A stretch of DNA of 12,459 nucleotides from assembly GCA_022424815.1 (NCBI GenBank), contig JAKMGS010000031.1:3853-16311 (forward strand), in the 5' to 3' direction. Below are positions 7,401-12,459 of this stretch, one piece after another. The position numbers and the translations under genes were made by a program. Positions within the stretch are counted from its first letter, which is position 1. Every line of letters starts with the position of its first letter. The notes under the pieces were generated by a model that saw only the letters and a list, made by a program, of their open reading frames with translations, was not told the origin of the DNA and did not search any database. The DNA is from Schleiferiaceae bacterium. GTDB lineage: Bacteria; Bacteroidota; Bacteroidia; Flavobacteriales; Schleiferiaceae.

Positions 7401-8551
7401 CCACTGAGCGGTCCTTGTGAAAACTTGGGTAGATTCAGCTCCAATCGAGCTACATCCTTCCATTCCTTTGACCAAATCCGTGCGGTATTCCTTCCCTTAC
7501 TTGCCTCGAGATCATAGGCCAACGTACCATATTCTACTGATCCTTGAATCGAATATTGTAGGTCGGTGGCCTGCATCTTTGGTTCAGATAGCCATTTTGC
7601 CAGCAAAGTACTGTCGTAGGCTTGCTGTTTCAAATGGAGGCTTCCTTTCAAATCAAAGCGAGGATTGCGCAGCTGCGCGGTTGCTCTGCCGGTAAAGTAA
7701 TGATGATAGAATTGGGCAGTTGTAGTGATCGAATCGAAAGATGGTCCAGAAACATCCAGGTCTAGATCTACTCCACGAGTAAACCCACTCCATTCCTCAG
7801 GAATTTGCGATAATTTGAATTCCTGCGAGGTACTTACCCTACCATTACAACGTATGCCATTCTCGTCCCATTGAACATCTCCGAGAACTGTTGCCCCCAA
7901 ATTAATGTTTGCATCAACCTTAAACGCATTGCTTTTGCCGAGGTGGAGCTGAGTTATATGAACATTCGTTTCAATGGTGTCTAATTCTAGAGCACCGCTC
8001 ACTTCTTCACACTTCACACCTTGGGTAAACGATACCCTCGAAGTCATTAGATCCCCTTTAAGATGCTGATTATTTGGCAGTTCAACCTCGAAAAACTGAA
8101 TTCTACTGTCGGATATGGTAAGAGGAAAACCTGCTGTCGACGTATCTAATGGTAAATCACCCAGCCACTGAGAAAACAGTGCTGTATCCCTTGCATCGAT
8201 GCTGATCGTATCGCAAGAGATGGATTCTATATTAACTATTCCTTGGCTCCATCGCACATCAGCGATACGCACTCCTTTGAGTGTAGCAACGGTTTTTTGA
8301 TACAGTTGAAGGTCCAATTTTGTTATCGTAAACTCCCCGTCCGCATAATTCATTCCGGTAAAATCCGTACTAATACCAAAGGTTTCTAATGCCGGTGCAG
8401 CGTACCGATTATAGAGAAAACACTGTACCGATGAAGAATGCAGAATTAGCCAAAAAACTAAACAAGCCGCTCCTATAAATAACCCTAGACCAATTCCCAA
8501 TCTACGGGTGGTTCTCATGGCGGTACTTTGATGTATTTTTGGGGCATTCAT
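4415..8551 (-). CDS. tamB: TamB-like translocation/assembly module protein (DUF490 family)
   Basis: This 1378-residue protein has one N-terminal membrane anchor (about residues 19-41, after TTRR) and a very long periplasmic part of alternating beta-strand pattern. TamB family proteins form a beta-taco groove spanning the periplasm; they work with a BamA-type partner in outer-membrane protein assembly and in phospholipid transport. The C-terminal TamB domain is clear: around residues 1090-1160 a segment rich in GLYTIASGDYLF, NKPFELIPGGTILWSG and then EVNLQAKYSV is typical of Bacteroidota members. The protein ends in a barrel-like GVGIQFRKDFEGK. The length is in the usual range. The ATG at 8551 overlaps the tsaD ATG. 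A second in-frame ATG at 8518 (MRTTRRLG) would place Arg just ahead of the anchor and remove the overlap, so the true start is uncertain. No BamA/TamA partner gene is in the window. The divergent placement beside tsaD is, to my knowledge, common in this phylum. Confidence 0.9.
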   Translation of the reverse strand: MNAPKIHQSTAMRTTRRLGIGLGLFIGAACLVFWLILHSSSVQCFLYNRYAAPALETFGISTDFTGMNYADGEFTITKLDLQLYQKTVATLKGVRIADVRWSQGIVNIESISCDTISIDARDTALFSQWLGDLPLDTSTAGFPLTISDSRIQFFEVELPNNQHLKGDLMTSRVSFTQGVKCEEVSGALELDTIETNVHITQLHLGKSNAFKVDANINLGATVLGDVQWDENGIRCNGRVSTSQEFKLSQIPEEWSGFTRGVDLDLDVSGPSFDSITTTAQFYHHYFTGRATAQLRNPRFDLKGSLHLKQQAYDSTLLAKWLSEPKMQATDLQYSIQGSVEYGTLAYDLEASKGRNTARIWSKEWKDVARLELNLPKFSQGPLSGGSIKAAIKPNLKSLIANEGVQVVGVAPTLVFDDYSVRGFSFNWQHLRSKDSIWWSCLDSLMDIDGSLVAEQGTFNVQSNINALGLELLDPLDTGQVLSAQITAEVKEDLTGFFNAQNLLLQRPTDVVFINAFDVVHQKQGSGRRIGVSSDVMQGYVEGRFDWYGLSTIPDVLFSDLAGGPKIITNVNATLAFEASTIDWLSQLLHLGIVLPEGGYMMANFNGPSSAWNYSMKVPHLRYKGIEAFAIGGEGAKESRGIQAFLKAGAVDGISIPLDSIMFRWDSPSDFQQFTALAHVRDSISTSLLAGAEYRAGVFTPNLLELQMGTHQASLVGAAPVYWNSTSYNTDSVMIQGSLGTIRMRGGIGELATNPLRISLSNIKANWLNYWYREPRMQFDGRIDAILNVEASYPNLEGTGNFQWSNVVINRELLGNFTSNLKWSTAVSDVYLTGSLLQPSATKARISGHYDPSIDDLDMVIVMDHVNIHPFEPLLGGVLTETSGILSGSARVSGPVLDWEADGEFSLTNPTFNIPVSGTSLTASTLDFGLNEKQIELDSSYWSDGTNETAALTWGKIHHDRFSMLDFDIHLKADSALGMQLNRAYDSYFYGTGIVDGDLIVEGPVEQIHLGLNATTKKGSILKIPLDNPTEVETPSFLRFVSNESRATVDTSTAKSLEYFTTDMEIEVLPDALVELILDEVMGDIISSRGAGNMRVKILEDESIELYGLYTIASGDYLFTLQGIINKPFELIPGGTILWSGDLYEAEVNLQAKYSVNTDLKGLVTNANYSNENVDVDLIITLTGSLLQPEIGFDIVLPHSPSSYQQELERRILTADAMNYQAFSLLMLGDFYRQNLGVQEGINLSESFTRSTSEVLVSQFGTWIAAGLGSYVDVELDYTTGNNPYNSLVQSGDEIRLGVSKDFMDGRLRINSSLDVPIASDGSSTLLLGDTQIEYELTKDGRTVLRAFNRSNRNDPLLQNTGPYTQGVGIQFRKDFEGK
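8534..8541 (+). promoter_or_regulatory. Probable -7 element for tsaD-rsmE, inside tamB 5' coding region
   Basis: TATTTTTG fits TAnnTTTG. Nineteen bases upstream lies TTC (8512-8514), one base off the TTG of the -33 element. Transcription would begin around 8547, so the tsaD message would be leaderless or nearly so. The element is within the first codons of the divergent tamB if tamB starts at 8551, and just upstream of the alternative tamB start at 8518. Confidence 0.45.
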
Positions 8552-9569
8552 GAAGCGACAACCTTATATTCTAGCAATTGAAAGTTCTTGTGACGACACA
8601 AGTGCTGCCGTTATGCATGGCAATGTGCTGTTGTCCAATATTGTCGCTTCCCAAAAGGTACATGAAGAATACGGCGGCGTCGTGCCAGAATTGGCCTCCA
8701 GAGCGCACCAACAAAATATTGTACCCACAGTTAATCATGCGTTAAAGGTAGCAAATATCAGGCCCCATGAATTGGACGCCATCGCATTTACTAACGGCCC
8801 TGGACTTATGGGTTCCTTGCTCGTTGGAACCTCTTTTGCTAAGAGTTTAAGTTTAGCGCTGGATATTCCGCTCATCCCGGTACATCACATGCATGCCCAT
8901 ATACTGGCCCACCTCATCCATGGCGCTCATGAGGAGCCCATCTCTTTCCCGTTCCTATGCCTTACGGTCAGCGGTGGCCACACCCAACTTGTCAAAGTGG
9001 ATGGACCTAAGCAAATGACTGTTTTGGGAGAAACTATTGACGACGCTGTAGGTGAAGCTTTTGATAAGGCAGCCAAGATCCTTGGGCTTCCCTATCCTGG
9101 TGGACCTATGATCGACAAGCTTGCTGCTCAGGGCAATGCTAATTACTTAACGTTCGCAAAACCAAATTTACCGGCATACGATTTCAGCTTCTCAGGCTTG
9201 AAGACAAGTTTCCTTTATACCCTACAACAACGGGTAAAGGATCATCCAAATTTTGTGGTTGAACGCCTCAATGACATATGTGCCAGCTACCAGAAAGCCT
9301 TGATAGACGCGCTCATGCGAAAGGTTAAGAAGGCTGTTAGAGATACTGGGATTCAGAACGTTGCAATTGCTGGAGGCGTGAGCGCAAACAGTGCTCTTCG
9401 CAAAGAATTAAAAACGTGGGGGGCAAAGCATAAGTTATCTATTTTCGTCCCCCCGTTTGAATACACCACGGACAATGCCGCCATGATCGGTATTGCAGGA
9501 TATTACAACTATTTGGCCGGTGAAAATGCGCCCTTGAGCACCGGAGCACAAGCGAAAATTGACTTTTAA
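8550..9569 (+). CDS. tsaD: tRNA N6-threonylcarbamoyladenosine (t6A37) transferase subunit TsaD
   Basis: This 339-residue protein is a full-length TsaD (formerly Gcp/YgjD). It transfers the threonylcarbamoyl group from threonylcarbamoyl-AMP to A37 of tRNAs reading ANN codons, in complex with TsaB and TsaE, in the cytoplasm. Family motifs run in order: ILAIESSCDDTSAAV (7-21), the metal-binding HMHAH (113-117), VSGGHTQLV (140-148), PYPGGPMIDKLA (181-192), FSFSGLKTSF (212-221), IAGGVSANSALR (273-284) and the metal ligand D308 in TTDNAAM. The start is firm because the first motif begins at residue 7 and no other ATG fits. Its TAA overlaps the rsmE ATG (TAATG), indicating a coupled two-gene operon. 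tsaB and tsaE are not in the window. Confidence 0.98.
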   Translation: MKRQPYILAIESSCDDTSAAVMHGNVLLSNIVASQKVHEEYGGVVPELASRAHQQNIVPTVNHALKVANIRPHELDAIAFTNGPGLMGSLLVGTSFAKSLSLALDIPLIPVHHMHAHILAHLIHGAHEEPISFPFLCLTVSGGHTQLVKVDGPKQMTVLGETIDDAVGEAFDKAAKILGLPYPGGPMIDKLAAQGNANYLTFAKPNLPAYDFSFSGLKTSFLYTLQQRVKDHPNFVVERLNDICASYQKALIDALMRKVKKAVRDTGIQNVAIAGGVSANSALRKELKTWGAKHKLSIFVPPFEYTTDNAAMIGIAGYYNYLAGENAPLSTGAQAKIDF

Positions 9570-10267
9570 TGCAACTGTTTTACGGACATATCAATGGTAT
9601 AGAATTTCATTTAGATGCTGGTGAAATACAGCATTGTGTGAAGGTTCTTCGAAAGTCTGTTGGAGATCACATACACTTTATAACTGGCAATGGAGCACTC
9701 TACGAGGGTGAAATCTCTTTTATGTCAAAATCAAAGGTTTACGGTTCGTTTACTGAAGTAGAGCGTGAATTCGGTAAGGTCCCTTATGATTTAACCGTTG
9801 CCATTGCTCCTACCAAGAGTATGGACCGGATTGAGGCCTTTGTTGAGAAAGCTGTGGAGATGGGAATCAGTCGAATAATCCCTATCATTTGCGAGCATAG
9901 TGAACGACGTACCATTAAAACAGAACGCCTTCGTAAAATCGCGTTGAGTGCCACTAAACAAAGCCTCAAAGGAGCATTAGTGCACATAGACGAATCCATA
10001 AGTTTTCAGGAATTTCTAGCCCAAAAACAGGAACAACTTATGATTGCACATTGTGAATATGACGAAACTAAGAAAGGTATTCATGAAGTGCTTAATCCAT
10101 CCAGGCCCTTATGCATTATGATAGGCCCGGAGGGAGATTTCTCGCCTTCTGAAGTGCTAGCGGCTAAATCAGCGGGCGCTAAGCCAATTCATCTGGGCTC
10201 GAGCCGTCTTCGTACCGAAACTGCGGGCCTTGTGGCCGTGGCGACGGTGTATCACTTGCTGGACTGA
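9569..10267 (+). CDS. rsmE: 16S rRNA (uracil1498-N3)-methyltransferase RsmE
   Basis: This 232-residue protein is a SPOUT-class methyltransferase that uses S-adenosylmethionine to methylate N3 of U1498 in 16S rRNA of assembled 30S subunits. Residues 1-70 form the PUA-like RNA-binding domain (HCVKVLRKSVGDH near the start is typical). Residues 74-232 are the trefoil-knot catalytic domain, shown by IAPTKSMDRIEAFVEKAVEMG (79-99), IGPEGDFSPSE (185-195) and the knot motif LGSSRLRTETA (209-219). Length is normal. It is translationally coupled to tsaD. The last 89 bases, which encode the SAM-binding knot, are overlapped antisense by the end of the rhomboid gene. No clear terminator hairpin follows; only a run of six T lies just after the stop. 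Confidence 0.97.
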   Translation: MQLFYGHINGIEFHLDAGEIQHCVKVLRKSVGDHIHFITGNGALYEGEISFMSKSKVYGSFTEVEREFGKVPYDLTVAIAPTKSMDRIEAFVEKAVEMGISRIIPIICEHSERRTIKTERLRKIALSATKQSLKGALVHIDESISFQEFLAQKQEQLMIAHCEYDETKKGIHEVLNPSRPLCIMIGPEGDFSPSEVLAAKSAGAKPIHLGSSRLRTETAGLVAVATVYHLLD

Positions 10268-10928
10268 TTTTTTCGTGGTCTAACTCTCTTTCATAAGGGT
10301 GCTTCCAGTCGTCCCACAATACTTCCTCCTCCTCTACACGTTCTTCATTGCGCAAGGATTCAATAGGTTCCAATTTTCGGTAGTACACCGCAAGCATAAC
10401 TCCTACAATCGCACCACTCAAGTGACCTTCATAGCTAATGGTCGGGTCATGAGGCAACACGCCCCAAACAAAACTCCCGTACAAAAACACCATTAACAGG
10501 CTCTGAGCCAATAATTTAACATGCAGCCGCAGCACCCCGCTGAAGAACACAAAAGCTACCATAGCGTACAACCACGCGCTCGCCCCAATGTGCACATTTG
10601 GTCTACCAATACACCAAAGTAAAATCCCTGGCGCTATGAGGCTGATGAACCAAACTCGATCGAAAATCTTTGGAAAACTGTAGCGAATTAGTGCCCCTAC
10701 AAAAAATAGGCTGATGGTATTACTCACAATATGGTTGACATCACTGTGTAACCATGGAAAGGTAATTGGTCCGTACCAAGAATGAACATCACCAGGTACT
10801 ATACCGAATCTTCGGAGCGGAATGCCGGCCCCCTCCTCCAACAGGAAGATTGACCAAGCAAGTATGAGCCAAAGACTCGGCCATAAAAACAGGCCTTTGT
10901 GAATTCCATATTTTCTCCAATGAGACAT
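10179..10928 (-). CDS. Rhomboid family intramembrane serine protease
   Basis: This is a 249-residue inner-membrane protein with about six hydrophobic segments (about 13-30, 64-83, 92-108, 115-131, 138-155, 168-184). Rhomboids cleave transmembrane substrates inside the membrane with a Ser-His dyad. The expected residues are present: HIVSN (H66, N70; oxyanion region), GASAW with nucleophile S117, and EGHLSG with H169. No other catalytic residue is missing, so it is probably active; the substrate is unknown. After the last helix comes a hydrophilic tail (about 185-249), first strongly acidic (NEERVEEEEVLWDDW), then Pro/Ser-rich. The tail from about residue 221 is encoded opposite the end of rsmE. 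The ATG at 10928 is preferred to a GTG at 10985, which would run into rarA. With the ATG, 26 bases separate it from the divergent rarA start. A rhomboid beside rarA is seen in other Bacteroidota as far as I recall. Confidence 0.93.
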   Translation of the reverse strand: MSHWRKYGIHKGLFLWPSLWLILAWSIFLLEEGAGIPLRRFGIVPGDVHSWYGPITFPWLHSDVNHIVSNTISLFFVGALIRYSFPKIFDRVWFISLIAPGILLWCIGRPNVHIGASAWLYAMVAFVFFSGVLRLHVKLLAQSLLMVFLYGSFVWGVLPHDPTISYEGHLSGAIVGVMLAVYYRKLEPIESLRNEERVEEEEVLWDDWKHPYERELDHEKISPASDTPSPRPQGPQFRYEDGSSPDELA

Positions 10929-10954
10929 AGCGAAAAGATAGTTACTTTCGAGGT

Positions 10955-12220
10955 ATGAAACCGCTTGCAGAACAGCTTCGACCACAGAACTTGGACCAAT
11001 ATTTGGGCCAAGAGCACCTCATAGGTCAAAATGGCGCATTGCGCCGAAGCTTAGAAATTGGTAGATTGCCGTCAATAGTTCTTTGGGGGCCGCCTGGAGT
11101 GGGAAAAACTACGCTTGCGTTGCTCTTAGCCAAAGAACTAGAAGCGCCTTTGTATCAACTAAGCGCTGTAAGTGCTGGTGTAAAAGATGTACGTGAAGTG
11201 CTCGCAACAGCGGAAAAAAAGAGCCTTTTTGACAGCAACCGCCCTATCCTCTTCATTGATGAAATCCATCGATTTAACAAAGGCCAACAGGATAGCCTGC
11301 TCCATGCTGTGGAACGGGGATGGATTACACTCATCGGTGCCACTACGGAAAATCCTTCTTTTGAAATAAATGCGGCCCTTCTTTCTAGAATGCAGGTTTA
11401 TGTACTGAATTCACATTCTAAGGAGGACCTCTCCAAGATGATTGAATTGGCCAATGCGTCAGAATATGCCACCCAAAAGGACCTAAAGATCACTGCATAC
11501 GACTTCTTGATTCGTCAGAGTATGGGCGATGCAAGGAAGCTTTATAACCTTGTAGAGCTCTGTTTTCAACAAGGACAACGCGGTGTACCTATCGATGAGG
11601 AGTTTGCACAGAACGTCTTGAGTAATGCCCAGATTCGCTACGATAAAGGCGGTGACGAACATTACAACGTCATTTCAGCCTTCATCAAATCCATTAGAGG
11701 TTCTGATCCACAGGCAGCGGTATATTACCTCGCACGAATGATTGAAGGTGGAGAAGACGTAAAGTTTATTGCACGCAGATTAATCATTTCGGCTTCGGAA
11801 GATGTCGGCCTCGCCAATCCAAACGCATTGATGCTCGCCAATGAAACCTTTAGCGCGGTGGAGCGCGTTGGCTGGCCAGAAAGCAGAATAATTTTGAGCC
11901 AGTGCACCATATATTTGGCCACTTCACCGAAATCTAATAGCGCCTATGCGGCCATTGGCAAGGCGCAAAAACTGGTACAACAAACAGGGAATCTAGAAAT
12001 TCCGGACCACCTTAAGAATGCTTCTAGTGCTTTAGCCAAAGATTTAGGACATGGCAAGGGTTATTTATGTCCTCACGATTATCCAGCAAGCTTTACACCT
12101 CAAGAATACTTACCAAAAGAGATTCAAGGAAGTGTGCTGTGGTCACCTGCGACAAATGCCAAAGAGCAACAAATTAGCGCCCAGCAAAAGGCCATGTGGA
12201 AAGACAAATACGGAGGTTAA
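10955..12220 (+). CDS. rarA: Replication-associated recombination protein A, AAA+ ATPase
   Basis: This 421-residue protein is full-length RarA/MgsA, a tetrameric clamp-loader-like AAA+ ATPase that acts on single-stranded gaps and stalled forks with SSB. Motifs in order are PLAEQLRPQNLDQYLGQEHL (3-22, family signature), Walker A GPPGVGKTT (45-53), Walker B FIDEIHRFNKGQQD (100-113), sensor 1 GATTENPSFE (128-137) and arginine finger LLSR (142-145). The C-terminal MgsA-type domain has SASEDVGLANPNAL and WPESRIILSQCTIYLATSPKSNSAY. The ATG at 10955 gives the usual family N-terminus. No good promoter is visible in the 26-base gap to the rhomboid gene. A one-mismatch -7-like TACTTTCG at 10943-10950 would give a leaderless message. 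The stop overlaps the convergent OmpA-family stop in TTAA. Confidence 0.98.
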   Translation: MKPLAEQLRPQNLDQYLGQEHLIGQNGALRRSLEIGRLPSIVLWGPPGVGKTTLALLLAKELEAPLYQLSAVSAGVKDVREVLATAEKKSLFDSNRPILFIDEIHRFNKGQQDSLLHAVERGWITLIGATTENPSFEINAALLSRMQVYVLNSHSKEDLSKMIELANASEYATQKDLKITAYDFLIRQSMGDARKLYNLVELCFQQGQRGVPIDEEFAQNVLSNAQIRYDKGGDEHYNVISAFIKSIRGSDPQAAVYYLARMIEGGEDVKFIARRLIISASEDVGLANPNALMLANETFSAVERVGWPESRIILSQCTIYLATSPKSNSAYAAIGKAQKLVQQTGNLEIPDHLKNASSALAKDLGHGKGYLCPHDYPASFTPQEYLPKEIQGSVLWSPATNAKEQQISAQQKAMWKDKYGG

Positions 12221-12459
12221 CGCAAGAGCACCTCAGTGCGTCTATTCAAGGCTCTACCCTCCTCTGTATCGTTTGGAGCAATAGGCTTGTCCATTCCTCG
12301 ACCTTCCGAGGCAAGTCTTTTAGAATCAATACCGTGCTGTACCAGCCAACTCAGTACTGCCGACGACCTGGCCTCGCTTAATCTTTGATTATAGCTCCGT
12401 CCACCTTGATTGTCGGTATGTCCAATGATGGTTGCGTTCAAGTCCAAATTGTCCAGAAG
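12217..12459 (-). CDS. OmpA-family protein, C-terminal peptidoglycan-binding domain (5' end outside window)
   Basis: The minus strand is open from the right edge to a TAA at 12219-12217, giving the last 80 residues of a longer protein. They are an OmpA C-terminal domain, which binds diaminopimelate in peptidoglycan and tethers the outer membrane to the cell wall. The visible signature is ATIIGHTDNQGG, then YNQRLSEARSSAVLSWL, then GIDSKRLASEGRG, and finally the acidic/Arg pair in TEEGRALNRRTEVLLR. The protein stops right after the domain, as is usual. What lies N-terminal (barrel, lipoprotein, or the TPR/PD40 repeats common in Bacteroidota OmpA proteins) cannot be seen, so no gene symbol is given. 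It converges on rarA with four shared bases. Confidence 0.93.
   Translation of the reverse strand, partial: LLDNLDLNATIIGHTDNQGGRSYNQRLSEARSSAVLSWLVQHGIDSKRLASEGRGMDKPIAPNDTEEGRALNRRTEVLLR

Noticed and set aside
4500..7695. Several plus-strand open frames of 60-100 codons opposite tamB.
   Set aside because: They are antisense to a clearly coding frame, have low-complexity Ser/Pro/Thr composition and show no motifs. They are shadows of tamB codon use.
10265..10275. A T-run after the rsmE stop as an intrinsic terminator.
   Set aside because: No stable stem precedes the run on the plus strand, and the region codes for the rhomboid tail on the other strand.
10929..10985. An upstream GTG start at 10985 for the rhomboid gene.
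   Set aside because: It would overlap the rarA N-terminus by about 30 bases and add 19 residues absent from typical rhomboids. The ATG at 10928 fits better.

Overview
The window looks like ordinary chromosomal DNA from a member of the Bacteroidota, most likely a Flavobacteriales-type marine or aquatic lineage. The evidence is a set of Bacteroidota-style promoters (TTG-N19-TAnnTTTG), the near absence of strong Shine-Dalgarno sequences, secreted proteins whose signal peptides end just before or after Gln, a Bacteroidota-type TamB, and the divergent tamB/tsaD-rsmE arrangement. This placement is an inference from motifs recognised by eye. No database search was run. I see no mobile element, CRISPR array, rRNA or integrase.

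Layout. Positions 1-2661 (minus strand) carry two tandem, translationally coupled genes for secreted glycine-rich proteins. They are distant paralogues of each other, and each appears to contain a threefold internal repeat; I recognise no named family. The downstream one runs off the left edge. A 183-bp spacer without a convincing gene follows. Then comes a complete tRNA-Asp(GUC) unit on the minus strand, with terminator, tRNA with encoded CCA, and consensus promoter. Divergent from it is a fused nucleotidyltransferase/HAD phosphatase (3118-4413) of the type used to activate D-glycero-manno-heptose. It converges, with one base to spare, on a 1378-residue TamB-like envelope protein (4415-8551, minus). 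The tamB start codon overlaps that of tsaD (8550-9569, plus), which is coupled by TAATG to rsmE (9569-10267, plus). A rhomboid protease gene (minus) overlaps the 3' end of rsmE by 89 bp. It is divergently paired with rarA (10955-12220, plus). rarA shares its TTAA stop with an OmpA-family gene that enters from the right edge.

Functions. The genes fall into two groups. Envelope functions are TamB, the OmpA-type peptidoglycan-binding domain, the heptose-activating enzyme, the rhomboid protease and the two secreted paralogues. Information-processing functions are tRNA-Asp, TsaD for tRNA t6A, RsmE for 16S rRNA m3U1498, and RarA for stalled replication forks. There is no sign that they form one pathway. 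What links them is extreme packing: overlapping starts (CATG), overlapping stops (TTAA), stop/start overlaps (TGATG, TAATG), and promoters that must lie inside neighbouring coding regions.

The most novel item is the pair of secreted three-repeat glycine-rich paralogues at 1-2661. The rest are recognisable housekeeping or envelope families, with a few architectural oddities (fused heptose enzyme, antisense rhomboid tail).
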